From Oceanicola sp. 502str15 (GTDB lineage: Bacteria; Pseudomonadota; Alphaproteobacteria; Rhodobacterales; Rhodobacteraceae): a stretch of 64,000 bases of DNA. The stretch lies in contig NZ_WYDQ01000001.1 in NCBI RefSeq assembly GCF_024105635.1, forward strand, positions 4,030,501 to 4,094,500, written 5' to 3'. Shown one piece after another: positions 35,722-45,392 of the stretch (positions are counted from its first letter, which is position 1; each line of letters starts with the position of its first letter). The notes below the pieces were generated by a model. The model did not search any database and had not been told where the DNA came from. It was given only the letters and a program-made list of their open reading frames with translations. The position numbers and the translations under genes were made by a program.

Positions 35722-36075
35722 CGTTTTTTCATGCTCCTGAGGCAAGCTCGTATCTGGGTGCCTGTCCCGGCCCTTCCCGGCCCGGAACACCTCCCCGACG
35801 TGGGGGAAGTTCCGCCCCTATAACATGTCACTTTTGCAAAGGAACCGGCGCAGGTGCGGCGTTAGCGCAACCAGCGGCAGTTTAACGCAAACATCTGCCG
35901 AGAGGTGCAAAATGCGACGATTGAGTGATGCAAATTAGCCATTCGTTCTCACTTTTGCGGTTCAATCATGGCCGCAAGTGCCTGTGATTCGCAGTTAGTT
36001 GTTGATTCCAAAGGTGCGATTCGGGATGTTGAGGCAAAACAAGGCAAACGAGCACAAACAATAAGGAATACAGGC
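35722..36075. promoter_or_regulatory. pckA / chvI divergent regulatory region
   Basis: This 354-bp gap holds no gene. It contains a C-rich imperfect hairpin region (35775-35818), TTTTGCAAAGG (35832-35842), GTTAGCGCAACC (35861-35872), GTTTAACGCAAAC (35880-35892) and GTGCAAAAT/GATGCAAAT motifs to about 35936. It is AT-richer nearer chvI. Several regulator sites are likely. Confidence 0.5.
35861..35892 (-). promoter_or_regulatory. Two LacI-type half-palindromes upstream of pckA
   Basis: GTTAGCGCAACC (35861-35872) and GTTTAACGCAAAC (35880-35892) are similar and 7 bp apart, 140-170 bp before the pckA start. They resemble central-CG operators of LacI-family carbon regulators. A like motif occurs near etfBA at 45371. 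Confidence 0.4.
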
Positions 36076-36777
36076 ATGTCGAGAATTGCCCTCGTCGATG
36101 ACGACCGGAATATCCTCACGTCCGTTTCGATGACTCTGGAGGCCGAAGGCTTTGAGGTCGAGACTTACAATGATGGCCAGACGGCGCTTGACGCCTTCAA
36201 CAAGAAGCTTCCCGACATGGCGGTGCTCGACATCAAGATGCCGCGGATGGACGGGATGGACCTGCTGCAGCGCCTGCGCTCCAAGACGACCATGCCGGTG
36301 ATCTTCCTCACCTCCAAGGATGACGAGATCGACGAAGTGCTCGGCCTGCGCATGGGTGCCGACGATTACGTGAAGAAGCCCTTCTCCCAGCGCCTGCTGG
36401 TCGAGCGGATCCGCGCCCTGCTGCGTCGTCAGGAGGTGATTGGCGGCGACGGCCCGACCGAGGCCGAGACGGCCCAGGTGATGGTGCGCGGCGAGCTGGT
36501 CATGGACCCGCTGCGCCATGCCGTGACCTGGAAGGGGCTCGACGTGTCGCTCACCGTCACCGAGTTCCTGCTGCTGCAGGCCCTCGCCCAGCGGCCCGGC
36601 TTCGTGAAGAGCCGCGACCAGCTGATGGACGTGGCCTATGACGATCAGGTCTACGTCGACGACCGCACGATCGACAGCCACATCAAGCGCCTTCGCAAGA
36701 AGATGCGCAGCGTCGATGACGAGTTTTCCGCCATCGAAACGCTTTACGGTATCGGGTATCGCTACAACGAGGAGTGA
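36076..36777 (+). CDS. chvI: Two-component response regulator ChvI
   Basis: A 233-aa OmpR-type regulator. Receiver: acidic pocket DDD at 8-10, phospho-acceptor D52 in [16 protein letters not shown] switch, and KKPFSQ with the conserved Lys. The C-terminal winged helix (~140-233) contains [23 protein letters not shown]. The ATG at 36076 begins the conserved [10 protein letters not shown]. It pairs with the downstream kinase; ChvGI senses envelope/acid stress in rhizobia. Confidence 0.93.
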   Translation: MSRIALVDDDRNILTSVSMTLEAEGFEVETYNDGQTALDAFNKKLPDMAVLDIKMPRMDGMDLLQRLRSKTTMPVIFLTSKDDEIDEVLGLRMGADDYVKKPFSQRLLVERIRALLRRQEVIGGDGPTEAETAQVMVRGELVMDPLRHAVTWKGLDVSLTVTEFLLLQALAQRPGFVKSRDQLMDVAYDDQVYVDDRTIDSHIKRLRKKMRSVDDEFSAIETLYGIGYRYNEE

Positions 36778-36789
36778 GGCAGCGCAGTC

Positions 36790-36806
36790 AGGAGGTGGCC
36801 CAGGTG
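36790..36806 (+). promoter_or_regulatory. Strong Shine-Dalgarno deciding the chvG start
   Basis: AGGAGGTGG (36790-36798) is placed 8 bp ahead of the GTG at 36804. The upstream in-frame GTG at 36774, which overlaps the chvI stop, lacks a comparable site. The 36804 start is therefore preferred. Confidence 0.6.
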
Positions 36807-38492
36807 CGGGACACAAGCCAGACATATGAGGCGGATGTCGTCCTCGGCGAAGACTGGGAAAGTCCCCAGAGCGCCGACCATGCCATGCGTGAGAAGCGAA
36901 AGCGTCGGGGGTTCCTGACGCTCAATCGTTCTCCGCTTGCGCGCAAGATCATCACCTTCAACCTGCTCGGCCTGCTGCTGCTGGTCGCCGGCGTGTTCTA
37001 TCTGAACCCGTTCCGCGACAGCCTGGCCCTGCAGCGCGAAGCCGGTCTGCAAGCCGAGGCACAGCTGATTGCCGATGTCTTCGAGGTGCAGCTCATCGAC
37101 GGCCCTGTGGCGCTGGATACCAGCGGCGTGGATGTGCAGGCGGTCGTGGACGGGCTCGACCTGTCGTCGGGTGTCGAAGTCTTTGTCTTCGGGCAGGAAG
37201 AGACCATTCTCGGCTCCACCGTCGGCAGCGACTCCCAGAGCGCGGTGACACAGGCGCAGAAAGAGCGCCGCACCGTCATCACCGATTTTCTGAATGCGAT
37301 CTGGGAAGGGATGTCTTCGATCTTCTCGTCCCAGCGCACCGATGTTCCCGATGTCGATGCCGAGGGCCTTGCCCGTGCCATGGTGGCCGATGCCGCCACC
37401 GGGCGGACCACCGTTCGCACCGGCTCCAACGCGGCGGGCGGCACGATCTTTTCAGTCGCCACGCCGGTTCTGGTGGGCAACCAGGTTGTGGGCGTTGTCG
37501 CCATCACCTCGGCGCAGGGCGAGATCGACACGCTGGTGCGGTCCGAGCGCGAGCAGGTGTTGCAGATGTTCGTCATCGCCATCCTCGTGTCCATTGGCCT
37601 GTCGCTGCTGCTGGCCTCCACCATCGCCAACCCGATCGCCGACCTGGCCTCGGCCGCCGAGATCGGCCGCGAGAAGGGTGGCCAGAAGATGAGCCCCAAC
37701 CGGGTGCGTATCCCTGACCTGACGGGGCGCCCCGACGAGATCGGGCGCCTTTCCGGGGCGCTGCGCGGCATGGTGGCCGCGCTCTACGACCGGATCGACG
37801 CCAACGAACAGTTCGCTGCCGATGTCAGCCACGAGATCAAGAACCCGCTGGCTTCGCTGCGCTCTGCAGTGAGCTCGCTGCGGGTCGCAAAGCGCGATGA
37901 CCAGCGCCACAAGCTGCTCGACGTGATCGAGCATGATGTGCGCCGTCTGGATCGGCTGGTGTCCGACATCTCGAACGCCTCGCGCCTCGACAGCGAGTTG
38001 GTGAAGGAAGAGGAAGAAGAGTTCGACCTGCTGAAGATGCTGGGCAACATCACCGAATACCTCGGTGGCGAGGCGCAGCGGCGGGGTGTGGAGTTCATCT
38101 CGGACGTGCCGCGCCAGCCCATCCGCATCACCGGCCTCGAAGGCCGGCTGGCGCAGGTCTTCGTGAACCTCATCACCAATGCGCTGTCGTTCTGCGAGGA
38201 GGGCGACGCCGTCCGCGTCTGGGTCCGTCGCCGCGAAAACCGTGTTCTGGTGGTGGTCGAGGATACCGGCCCCGGCATGCCCGAACAGGCGCTGACAAAA
38301 GTGTTCAACCGCTTCTATTCCGAGCGACCCGAGGGGCAGTTTGGCGACCATTCCGGCCTTGGCCTTGCAATCTCCAAGCAGATCGTCGAGGCCCATAGCG
38401 GCGTGATCTGGGCCGAGAACATTCGCCCCACCGATGATGACATAACCTCCGAGCCGCTGGGCGCCCGTTTCGTGGTCGGCCTTCCGGTCTGA
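36804..38492 (+). CDS. chvG: Sensor histidine kinase ChvG
   Basis: Partner of ChvI. From GTG 36804 it is 562 aa (572 aa if started at 36774). Layout: cytoplasmic N-tail, TM1 (~45-65), periplasmic sensor with a coiled segment (~65-245), TM2 (~250-270), HAMP, H-box FAADVSHEIKNPLASL, and an ATPase domain with N-box VNLITNALSF, DTGPGMP and GDHSGLGLAIS. All kinase motifs are intact. In rhizobia ChvG activity is repressed by periplasmic ExoR; no exoR is visible here. Confidence 0.93.
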   Translation: MRDTSQTYEADVVLGEDWESPQSADHAMREKRKRRGFLTLNRSPLARKIITFNLLGLLLLVAGVFYLNPFRDSLALQREAGLQAEAQLIADVFEVQLIDGPVALDTSGVDVQAVVDGLDLSSGVEVFVFGQEETILGSTVGSDSQSAVTQAQKERRTVITDFLNAIWEGMSSIFSSQRTDVPDVDAEGLARAMVADAATGRTTVRTGSNAAGGTIFSVATPVLVGNQVVGVVAITSAQGEIDTLVRSEREQVLQMFVIAILVSIGLSLLLASTIANPIADLASAAEIGREKGGQKMSPNRVRIPDLTGRPDEIGRLSGALRGMVAALYDRIDANEQFAADVSHEIKNPLASLRSAVSSLRVAKRDDQRHKLLDVIEHDVRRLDRLVSDISNASRLDSELVKEEEEEFDLLKMLGNITEYLGGEAQRRGVEFISDVPRQPIRITGLEGRLAQVFVNLITNALSFCEEGDAVRVWVRRRENRVLVVVEDTGPGMPEQALTKVFNRFYSERPEGQFGDHSGLGLAISKQIVEAHSGVIWAENIRPTDDDITSEPLGARFVVGLPV

Positions 38493-38543
38493 TCCGGCGC
38501 CGCACCCGGCCTGCGCGGAGGCAACCTCAGGACGAGCCAGCCG

Positions 38544-39005
38544 ATGGCCGGGCAGCACTCGAACAAGGATGACTTCTTTCATGGCACAGCCGTTGCCTTC
38601 GGGCGGCGTGGGGTGCTGATTGTCGGGGCCTCCGGCGCAGGCAAATCCGCGCTGGCCGTCGAACTGGTCGCGCGCGGGGCACACCTGGTGGGCGACGACA
38701 GGGTGATGCTTGCCAGCGAAGATGGGGTGTTGACCGCGCGGCCGCGGCCCGGCTTTGAAGGCATGATCGAGTGTCGCGGTGTCGGCCTGCTCACGGTGCC
38801 CTCGGTTCCGAAGGCGGAAATCGCTCTGGTGATCGACGCAGGCCGGGAAGAGCGTGACAGGTTGCCGCCACCCCGCGAGATTCTCCTGTTTGGATGCACT
38901 CTGCCCTTGCTTCACCGCGCTCCAGGCGCGCACTTTCCGGCAGCGGTTCTGCTGATGATGACCAGCGGCCCGCAATCTGACCTTCCACGGCCCCACGGCG
39001 CATGA
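38544..39005 (+). CDS. hprK: HPr kinase/phosphorylase, short alphaproteobacterial form
   Basis: A 153-aa protein equal to only the C-terminal catalytic domain of Gram-positive HprK. Walker [12 protein letters not shown] begins at residue 28 and LVGDDRVML carries the catalytic Asp pair. It would phosphorylate or dephosphorylate the Ser of HPr. The missing N-domain is normal in alphaproteobacteria. It overlaps rapZ by 4 nt and lies in the chvG-hprK-rapZ-ptsIIA-ptsH string. Confidence 0.9.
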   Translation: MAGQHSNKDDFFHGTAVAFGRRGVLIVGASGAGKSALAVELVARGAHLVGDDRVMLASEDGVLTARPRPGFEGMIECRGVGLLTVPSVPKAEIALVIDAGREERDRLPPPREILLFGCTLPLLHRAPGAHFPAAVLLMMTSGPQSDLPRPHGA

Positions 39006-39961
39006 CTGACACAACAGACACCGACACCCACACAGGCACCTTGCCGCATTCCTCGGCGGTGCAGCGGCTGGTGCTCGTCACCGGGCCTGCCGGTGCGGGG
39101 CGCAGCTCGGCGGTGCGAGTGCTGGAAGACCTTGGCTACGAAGCGATCGACAATCTGCCGCTCTCTCTCGTGCCCCGCCTGCTTGAGGGCCAGCCTCGCG
39201 GCGGTGCCTTGGCCCTCGGGATCGACAGTCGCAATCGCGACTTCGCCACGCCCCACCTGATCGACCTGCTCTCGCAGCTAGATGCGCGCCCCGATATCGC
39301 CCGCGAGGTGCTTTATCTCGATTGCTCGCCGGAGGTGCTGCTGCGGCGATATTCCGAAACCCGGCGTCGTCACCCTCTGGCCCCTGCCGAAAGCCCCGAG
39401 GCCGGCATCGCCCGCGACTTCGACCTGCTGGCCGACATCCGCGAGCGGGCGGATGTGTTGATTGATACCTCGGATCTGTCGGTGCACGACCTGCGGGAAG
39501 AACTGGACCGGCTGTTCACCCTCGAAGCGACCGTGCGACTCGGTGTTTCGGTTCAGAGCTTTTCGTACAAACGCGGCCTGCCGCACGGGCTGGACATGGT
39601 ATTTGATTGCCGTTTCCTCAACAATCCGCATTGGCAGCCGGCATTGCGTCCGCTCGACGGGCGCGACCCTGCGGTGGTGGCTCATGTCGAGGCCGACCCG
39701 CGCTTCGCGGAGTTTCACAACCGCGTGCGAGGCCTTGTAGATATGCTTCTTCCGGCCTTTGTAGAGGAAGGCAAATCCCACCTGTCGATCGGCTTCGGCT
39801 GTACCGGCGGTCAGCATCGCTCCGTTGCCCTAGCGGAACGGTTCGGGAAAGAGCTTGCAGGTGCTGGATGGCGCGTGTCTATTCGGCATCGGGAAATCGA
39901 ACGGCGGGCTGGGGCACGGGCGGCAGAGTCGCCTGCCGCGGCATTGGGGACACTGGCTTGA
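39002..39961 (+). CDS. rapZ: RNase adapter protein RapZ (YvcJ family)
   Basis: A 319-aa nucleotide-binding protein; in E. coli it guides RNase E to the GlmZ RNA. The P-loop reads GPAGAGRS (28-35), with Arg in place of the usual Lys. GYEAIDNLP follows, and the C-terminal domain has [23 protein letters not shown] and [17 protein letters not shown]. The Arg variant appears common in this bacterial group. It is fused by a 4-nt overlap to the PTS IIA gene. Confidence 0.93.
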   Translation: MTDTTDTDTHTGTLPHSSAVQRLVLVTGPAGAGRSSAVRVLEDLGYEAIDNLPLSLVPRLLEGQPRGGALALGIDSRNRDFATPHLIDLLSQLDARPDIAREVLYLDCSPEVLLRRYSETRRRHPLAPAESPEAGIARDFDLLADIRERADVLIDTSDLSVHDLREELDRLFTLEATVRLGVSVQSFSYKRGLPHGLDMVFDCRFLNNPHWQPALRPLDGRDPAVVAHVEADPRFAEFHNRVRGLVDMLLPAFVEEGKSHLSIGFGCTGGQHRSVALAERFGKELAGAGWRVSIRHREIERRAGARAAESPAAALGTLA

Positions 39962-40350
39962 TCGGAATCGTGATCGTGGCGCATGGCGGGCTGGCGAAGG
40001 AATACCTCGCCGCCGTGGAGCATGTCGTGGGTCAGCAGGATGGCATCCGCGCCATCACCATAGCTGCGGATTGTGACAGGTCGAACAAACAATCCGAAAT
40101 TTGTGCAGCCGCGGACGCGGTCGACCATGGAGCCGGCGTGGTGGTTGTGACCGACATGTTCGGAGGCTCGCCTTCCAACCTCTCGCTGCTCGCCTGTCGG
40201 CCGGAAAATCGCAAGATTCTCTATGGCGCGAACCTGCCGATGCTGGTCAAACTCGCGAAATCCCGCCATCTCAAAGTGGAAGACGCAGTAAATTGTGCCA
40301 TGGCGGCGGGACGTAAATACATAAACAGCTACGACGGCGGCGTCGTCTGA
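39958..40350 (+). CDS. PTS system mannose-type IIA component (regulatory PTS)
   Basis: A 130-aa EIIA of the mannose family. The phosphorylated His is residue 9 in [11 protein letters not shown], and [15 protein letters not shown] is the second signature. The start is a TTG overlapping the rapZ stop (TTGA). No EIIB/EIIC genes are nearby, so it probably serves regulation (nitrogen-related PTS/ManX-like output) and not sugar uptake. Confidence 0.88.
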   Translation: MIGIVIVAHGGLAKEYLAAVEHVVGQQDGIRAITIAADCDRSNKQSEICAAADAVDHGAGVVVVTDMFGGSPSNLSLLACRPENRKILYGANLPMLVKLAKSRHLKVEDAVNCAMAAGRKYINSYDGGVV

Positions 40351-40356
40351 GGCTGT

Positions 40357-40632
40357 GTGGGGGTATCGGTGCAACGACTGGAAATCGTGAACGAAAAGGG
40401 CCTCCATGCCCGCGCATCTGCAAAGTTTGTCGAGACCGTTGAGCAATTTGACGCCGAGGCAGAGGTGTCGAAGGACGGTTTGAGCACCGGGGGCGACAGC
40501 ATCATGGGCCTTTTGATGTTGGCAGCGTCCAAGGGAAGCTTTATTGAGGTCGAAACCCGCGGTGCCCAGGCCGAAGAACTGGCGACCGCCCTTGCAGAGC
40601 TGGTGGCCGACAAGTTCGGCGAAGGTATCTGA
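40357..40632 (+). CDS. ptsH: Phosphocarrier protein HPr
   Basis: A 91-aa HPr. The EI-phosphorylated His is H17 in EKGLHARAS, and the HprK-type regulatory Ser is S48 in DSIMGLLM. A GTG start at 40357 is used; a second GTG 12 nt on is possible. The presence of the Ser site fits the hprK gene three genes upstream. Confidence 0.93.
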   Translation: MGVSVQRLEIVNEKGLHARASAKFVETVEQFDAEAEVSKDGLSTGGDSIMGLLMLAASKGSFIEVETRGAQAEELATALAELVADKFGEGI

Positions 40633-40660
40633 CAGACGAGAGCAGGGAGGCACGGCCCTC

Positions 40661-41596
40661 TTGGTGGAAAGTTACCAACCCAAGACGATGAACCTGCGGC
40701 GCCCGCGCCGGGGGTTGGACTTGCCTGTCGGAACAGCGGATACGCAGCCCGAGTCTGAAGCGCTGAACGATGTGCCCTACGACCGTCGCCGTCTGAGCTA
40801 CGCCAATACCTTCCCCAACCCGATCCAGGCCAACTTCATCCGGGTGATGGAGTGGCTGACGGCCAAGCTGAGGCTCCTGCGGCTGATCCGCCGCTTCGAG
40901 GCGATGAGCGTGCCCCATGGGCAGGGCTTCTGGGCTCAGGCGCTGGGTGTGATGGGGATCGAGCTGACCACGCCGCAGGCGCAGATCGACAACATCCCCG
41001 AAACCGGACCGCTGGTGATTGTCGCCAACCACCCCCACGGGCTGGTCGACGGCATGGTGCTGGCCGAGCTGATCGGCCGGCGGCGGACGGACTACAAGAT
41101 TTTGACTCGCTCGCTGCTGACCGGCGTGGCCGAGATCGACGACTTCATGATCCCGGTGCCCTTTCCGCACGAGCCGGATGCTCTCGAGCGCAATCTTGAA
41201 ATGCGCAAGAAGGCCAATGACCATCTGAAGGCGGGGGGTTGCGTGGTGGTCTTCCCGGCGGGCGAAGTGGCCTCTTCCAAGAGCTGGTTTGGCCCGGCCA
41301 TCGAGAAAGAGTGGCACACCTTCACGTCCAAGATGATCCTGCGTTCCGAGGCGCGGGTGGTGCCGATCTATTTCCAGGGGCAGAACAGCCGCTACTATCA
41401 GATTGCCAACAAGATCAGCGCCGTGCTGCGCCAGAGCCTTCTGCTCTACGAGGTGCGCTATGCGCTCAACAAGCCGCAAGCGCCGATCGTGGGCGAACCG
41501 ATCGAGCGCGGCGAGATCGACGACTGGTCGAGCAATCAGCGTGGTTTCATCTCGTGGCTGCGGGAAAAGACGCTGGCGCTGAAGCCCGGAAGCTGA
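40661..41596 (+). CDS. PlsC-like lysophospholipid acyltransferase (second type)
   Basis: A protein of about 311 aa with the acyltransferase box NHPHGLVDG near residue 126 and VVFPAGEVAS near 200. The His-to-Asp spacing (HX5D) marks the NHPxGxxDG subgroup, distinct from the acyltransferase at 11923. Possible starts are TTG 40661 (GGGAGG 10 bp upstream), GTG 40664 or ATG 40688. It lies 28 bp after ptsH; no obvious link to the PTS. Confidence 0.75.
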   Translation: MVESYQPKTMNLRRPRRGLDLPVGTADTQPESEALNDVPYDRRRLSYANTFPNPIQANFIRVMEWLTAKLRLLRLIRRFEAMSVPHGQGFWAQALGVMGIELTTPQAQIDNIPETGPLVIVANHPHGLVDGMVLAELIGRRRTDYKILTRSLLTGVAEIDDFMIPVPFPHEPDALERNLEMRKKANDHLKAGGCVVVFPAGEVASSKSWFGPAIEKEWHTFTSKMILRSEARVVPIYFQGQNSRYYQIANKISAVLRQSLLLYEVRYALNKPQAPIVGEPIERGEIDDWSSNQRGFISWLREKTLALKPGS

Positions 41597-41627
41597 CTTT
41601 CACAGAGGCTTCGGAGCTGCGGCGCCC

Positions 41628-42503
41628 TTAGCGCGTCGGCACCGGCTCCTCGCCGCGATAATCGTAAAATCCACGGTTTGTCTTGCGGCCAAGCCAACCG
41701 GCTTCGACATACTTGGTCAGCAGCGGGCAGGGGCGATACTTGGTGTCGGCCAGACCGTCGTGCAGCACGTTCATGATCGCGAGGCAGGTGTCGAGGCCAA
41801 TGAAATCGGCCAGCTCGAGCGGGCCCATCGGGTGGTTGGCGCCGAGCTTCATGGCCATGTCGATCGACTTCACGTTGCCCACGCCTTCGTAGAGCACATA
41901 GACCGCCTCGTTTATCATCGGCATCAGGATGCGGTTGACGATGAAGGCCGGAAAATCTTCTGCCGAAGAGGCGGTTTTGCCGAGGTTTTCCACCACCTTG
42001 GCGCAGGCCTTGTAGGTGGGCTCATCGGTGGCGATGCCCCGGATCAGCTCGACAAGTTGCATCACCGGCACCGGGTTCATGAAGTGGAAGCCCATGAACT
42101 TTTCGGGTCGGTCCGTGCGTGATGCAAGCCGGGTGATCGAGATCGAGGAAGTGTTAGAGCTCAGGATCGTCTCGGGCTTGAGGTGCGGCACAAGGTCTTC
42201 GAAGATTGCGGTCTTCACCGTTTCGCGCTCGGTCGCGGCCTCGATGATGAGATCGGAGGGGCCGAGGTCTGTCAGGGTGAGCGTGGTCGAGATGCGGCCA
42301 AGGGCTGCATCCCGCGCCTCGGCGGTGATCTTCTCGCGGCTGACCTGGCGGTCCATGTTCTTGCGGATGGTATCGAGGGCGCGGTCGATGGCGTCCTGCT
42401 TGATGTCATTCAGCTTCACGTCATAGCCCGCGAGCGCCAGCACATGCGCGATGCCGTTACCCATCTGCCCCGCGCCGACAACGCCGATGCTCTGGATGTC
42501 CAT
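41628..42503 (-). CDS. hbd: 3-hydroxybutyryl-CoA dehydrogenase
   Basis: A 291-aa NAD(P)-dependent 3-hydroxyacyl-CoA dehydrogenase. Dinucleotide site GAGQMGNGIAH at 10-20, ILSSNTSSISITRLA near 115, GFHFMNPVPVMQLVE near 137, and the C-terminal LGANHPMGPLELADFIGLD. It interconverts acetoacetyl-CoA and 3-hydroxybutyryl-CoA, a step in butanoate/PHB metabolism and at the start of the ethylmalonyl-CoA pathway. ATG 42503 has GAGGT upstream. A motif TTTGAAACGTTAGCAAAA lies about 90 bp upstream. Confidence 0.88.
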   Translation of the reverse strand: MDIQSIGVVGAGQMGNGIAHVLALAGYDVKLNDIKQDAIDRALDTIRKNMDRQVSREKITAEARDAALGRISTTLTLTDLGPSDLIIEAATERETVKTAIFEDLVPHLKPETILSSNTSSISITRLASRTDRPEKFMGFHFMNPVPVMQLVELIRGIATDEPTYKACAKVVENLGKTASSAEDFPAFIVNRILMPMINEAVYVLYEGVGNVKSIDMAMKLGANHPMGPLELADFIGLDTCLAIMNVLHDGLADTKYRPCPLLTKYVEAGWLGRKTNRGFYDYRGEEPVPTR

Positions 42504-42669
42504 GGTCCTTACCTCGCTCTTGCTGGTTGCGGCGAGATTAGGGGGGCTGTGCAGCCGCAGCAAGGCCCGGGATACAAAGAAATTTCTGCCGGATTTGAAA
42601 CGTTAGCAAAATCGAAAGTGCCTTCGGGCAGGCTTTTCAGCGGGTGAAGAGAACGTGTGAGGTGGTGGA

Positions 42670-43503
42670 ATGACCTTTGAGATCGCTGGTCAGAGTGCGC
42701 TGGATTATCTGCATTGTCGCTATGGCCAGTCGCGGCTGTTGTTTCGTGGTCCCAAGCGCAAGCTGGAGGGCCCCTATGTAGCCTTCTTCGGTGGAACAGA
42801 GACCTACGGCAAATTCGTTGAGGATCCGTTTCCGGCGCTTGTCGAGGAGAGCACCGGCGCGCGCTGTGTCAACTTCGGCTGCCTGAACGCCGGGGCCGAC
42901 CTTTTCATCAATGACCCTACCCTGATCGACGCCGCCCGACGCGCCACCGTGACCGTGGTTCAGGTGATGGGGGCGCAGAACATGTCGAACCGGTTCTATG
43001 CCGTGCATCCACGGCGGAACGATCGCTTTCTCAGGGCCTCAAGCCTGATGCGGACGGTCTTTCGCGAGGTGGATTTCACCGAGTTCAATTTCACCCGCCA
43101 TCTGCTCTCGACCCTGCGGCGGGTCAACGAGAAGAAGTATCTCATGGTGGTCGAAGAGCTGAAGGCGGCCTGGGTGGCGCGGATGCAGACTATGCTTGCG
43201 ATGATCCCGGGCAAGGTGGTGCTTCTGTGGCTGCATGACACCCGAGCCGGCAGCGATGACGAAGCGCACGACAGCCTCGGGAATGACCCGCTGTTCGTCG
43301 ATGCGGCGATGGTCGATATCCTGCGCCCGCAGCTGGCCGGTGTTGTCGAGGCTACGCCGAGCGACGCGGCCTGGGCGGCGGGGAACGAGGGGATGATCTG
43401 TTCCGAGACGGAAGCCCCCGCCGCGAGCGCGATGCCCGGCCCCGCCGTGCATGAGGAGATCGCCGCGGCCCTGACGCCCGAAATTGCGAGCATGGTCTCA
43501 TAA
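42670..43503 (+). CDS. DUF6473 protein
   Basis: A 277-aa soluble protein matching, as far as I recall, DUF6473 of Rhodobacteraceae: [25 protein letters not shown] near residue 24, then [10 protein letters not shown] and a later VVLLWLHDT. The repeated pattern of a strand followed by GG/Thr resembles an SGNH/GDSL-like or Rossmann-like fold, but catalytic residues are not clear. Function unknown. It is monocistronic, ends at a strong bidirectional hairpin, and is divergent from hbd. Confidence 0.6.
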   Translation: MTFEIAGQSALDYLHCRYGQSRLLFRGPKRKLEGPYVAFFGGTETYGKFVEDPFPALVEESTGARCVNFGCLNAGADLFINDPTLIDAARRATVTVVQVMGAQNMSNRFYAVHPRRNDRFLRASSLMRTVFREVDFTEFNFTRHLLSTLRRVNEKKYLMVVEELKAAWVARMQTMLAMIPGKVVLLWLHDTRAGSDDEAHDSLGNDPLFVDAAMVDILRPQLAGVVEATPSDAAWAAGNEGMICSETEAPAASAMPGPAVHEEIAAALTPEIASMVS

Positions 43504-43507
43504 CGCA

Positions 43508-43534
43508 AAAGGCCCGCCGTGAGGGCGGGCCTTT
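43508..43534. terminator. Bidirectional hairpin between DUF6473 gene and etfA
   Basis: AAAGGCCCGCC pairs with GGCGGGCCTTT around a 5-nt loop. It has A- and T-tracts on either side, and can stop transcription from both converging genes. Confidence 0.75.
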
Positions 43535-43559
43535 CGAGATTGGCGTGTTTCGTGTTGGC

Positions 43560-44486
43560 TCAGAGCTTTTCGATCAGCTCGGGGACGGCGGTGAAGAGGT
43601 CGGCGACGAGGCCGTAGTCGGCGACCTGGAAGATCGGGGCCTCTTCGTCCTTGTTGATCGCCACGATCACCTTGCTGTCCTTCATGCCCGCGAGGTGCTG
43701 GATCGCACCCGAGATACCAACGGCGACGTAGAGGTCGGGGGCGACCACCTTGCCGGTCTGGCCGACCTGCCAGTCGTTCGGGGCGAAGCCCGAGTCGACC
43801 GCGGCGCGCGAGGCACCCACGGCGGCGCCGAGCTTGTCGGCGAGCTTCTCGATCAGCGCGAAGTCCTCTTCCGAGCCCACGCCACGGCCGCCGGAGACGA
43901 CGATGCCGGCGGAGGTTAGCTCGGGGCGGTCGCTCTCGGCCACCTTGTCTTCGACCCATTCGGAGAGGCCGGGGTTGTCGGCTGCGGAGGCGGTTTCGAC
44001 TGAGGCCGAACCGCCCTCACCGGCGGCGTCGAAGGTGGAGGTTCGGAAGGTGATAACCTTCTTTTCATCCTTCGACTTCACGGTCTGGATCGCGTTCCCG
44101 GCGTAGATCGGACGCTCGAAGGTGTCGGCGTCGACAACGCCGGACACGTCCGAAAGGATCATCACATCGAGCAGGGCGGCGACGCGGGGCATCACGTTCT
44201 TTGCATCGGTCGTGGCGGGGGCGACGATGTGCGAGTAGTCACCCGCAAGCGAGACGATCAGCGCGGCGGTCGGCTCGGCAAGACGGTGGCCCAGCGAAGC
44301 GTCTTCGGCGACGAGCACCTCGGCCACGCCGTCAATCTTGGCAGCGGCCTCACCGGCGGCAGAGGCAGAGGCCCCGGCGCAGAGCACGGTCACATCACCC
44401 AGAGATTTGGCAGCAGAGACGGCCTTGGCGGTGGCGTCCATCGCCAGCTCGCCATCGGTCACTTCGGCAAGAAGGAGAACAGCCAT
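43560..44486 (-). CDS. etfA: Electron transfer flavoprotein alpha subunit
   Basis: A 308-aa FAD-binding subunit. It receives electrons from acyl-CoA dehydrogenases (such as Mcd in this window) and passes them to ETF-ubiquinone oxidoreductase. C-terminal FAD motifs: [11 protein letters not shown] near 205 and [14 protein letters not shown] near 257. It overlaps etfB by 1 nt. Confidence 0.95.
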   Translation of the reverse strand: MAVLLLAEVTDGELAMDATAKAVSAAKSLGDVTVLCAGASASAAGEAAAKIDGVAEVLVAEDASLGHRLAEPTAALIVSLAGDYSHIVAPATTDAKNVMPRVAALLDVMILSDVSGVVDADTFERPIYAGNAIQTVKSKDEKKVITFRTSTFDAAGEGGSASVETASAADNPGLSEWVEDKVAESDRPELTSAGIVVSGGRGVGSEEDFALIEKLADKLGAAVGASRAAVDSGFAPNDWQVGQTGKVVAPDLYVAVGISGAIQHLAGMKDSKVIVAINKDEEAPIFQVADYGLVADLFTAVPELIEKL

Positions 44487-45244
44487 CAGATAACCCCCTT
44501 TTCTTTGAGTTTCGCCACCAGCGCATCGACATCGGCCACGATCTCGCCTGCCTGGCGGGTTTCGGGCTCGGAGGTTTTCACCACTTCGAGGCGCGGGGAG
44601 ACGTCGACGCCGTAGTCGGCGGCGGTCTTTTCGTCCAAGGGCTTCTTCTTGGCCTTCATGATGTTGGGCAGCGACGCGTAGCGCGGCTCGTTGAGGCGCA
44701 GATCGACGGTGACGATGGCGGGCATCTTCACCTTGATGGTCTGCAGGCCGCCATCGACCTCGCGGGTCACAACGGCGCTGTCCCCCTCGACCTTCACCTC
44801 GGAGGCGAAGGTGGCCTGGCTCCAGCCGAGCAGGGCCGAAAGCATCTGGCCGGTGGCGTTCATGTCGTTGTCGATCGCCTGCTTGCCGGCGAGCACGAGG
44901 CCCGGCTGTTCTTCTTCGACGACCTTGGCGAGGATCTTGGCGACGGCGAGCGGCTCGATGTCCTGATGCACATCATCGGCGGCCACGACCAGGATCGCCC
45001 GGTCGGCGCCCATGGCGAGTGCGGTGCGCAGCGTTTCCTGCGCCTGCTTCACGCCGATGGAGACGGCCACGACCTCTTCGGCGGTTCCGGCCTCCTTGAG
45101 GCGGATCGCCTCTTCGACGGCGATCTCGTCGAACGGGTTCATCGACATCTTCACATTGGCAAGATCGACACCGCTTCCGTCCGATTTGACACGGACTTTC
45201 ACATTGTAGTCGATCACCCGTTTCACAGGCACAAGCACCTTCAT
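44486..45244 (-). CDS. etfB: Electron transfer flavoprotein beta subunit
   Basis: A 252-aa AMP-binding subunit. It has the N-terminal [33 protein letters not shown] near 37-52, and the recognition loop [18 protein letters not shown] near 120 that docks on dehydrogenases. It is upstream of and coupled to etfA. A LacI-like palindrome lies about 130 bp upstream. Confidence 0.95.
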   Translation of the reverse strand: MKVLVPVKRVIDYNVKVRVKSDGSGVDLANVKMSMNPFDEIAVEEAIRLKEAGTAEEVVAVSIGVKQAQETLRTALAMGADRAILVVAADDVHQDIEPLAVAKILAKVVEEEQPGLVLAGKQAIDNDMNATGQMLSALLGWSQATFASEVKVEGDSAVVTREVDGGLQTIKVKMPAIVTVDLRLNEPRYASLPNIMKAKKKPLDEKTAADYGVDVSPRLEVVKTSEPETRQAGEIVADVDALVAKLKEKGVI

Positions 45245-45370
45245 GGGGTCTCTCTCCTCGCTTCATGGGCGGCAAGACCACCCGGATTGGTGCATTTGTT
45301 AGCGGAGAGTGTCGCCCGCTTACAGGGCAAAAACGCCGCAATCTGCCATGCAGACGCCGCGTTTTGGGAC

Positions 45371-45389
45371 GTTAGCGCAAACGTTTGCG
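45371..45389. promoter_or_regulatory. LacI-type palindrome upstream of etfBA
   Basis: GTTAGCGCAAACGTTTGCG contains the perfect palindrome CGCAAACGTTTGCG (45376-45389). It lies 130 bp before etfB, at the end of the adenosyltransferase gene, and resembles the motifs upstream of pckA. Confidence 0.4.
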
Positions 45390-45392
45390 GCC

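Noticed and set aside
35832..35842. TTTTGCAAAGG upstream of pckA as a PccR/RamB-type operator
   Set aside because: Those regulators need two TTTGCAAA boxes at short spacing; only one full box is present here, so the call is not supported.
39083..39106. RapZ P-loop with Arg in place of Lys as evidence of a dead protein
   Set aside because: The Arg form appears usual in alphaproteobacterial RapZ and the remaining motifs are intact.
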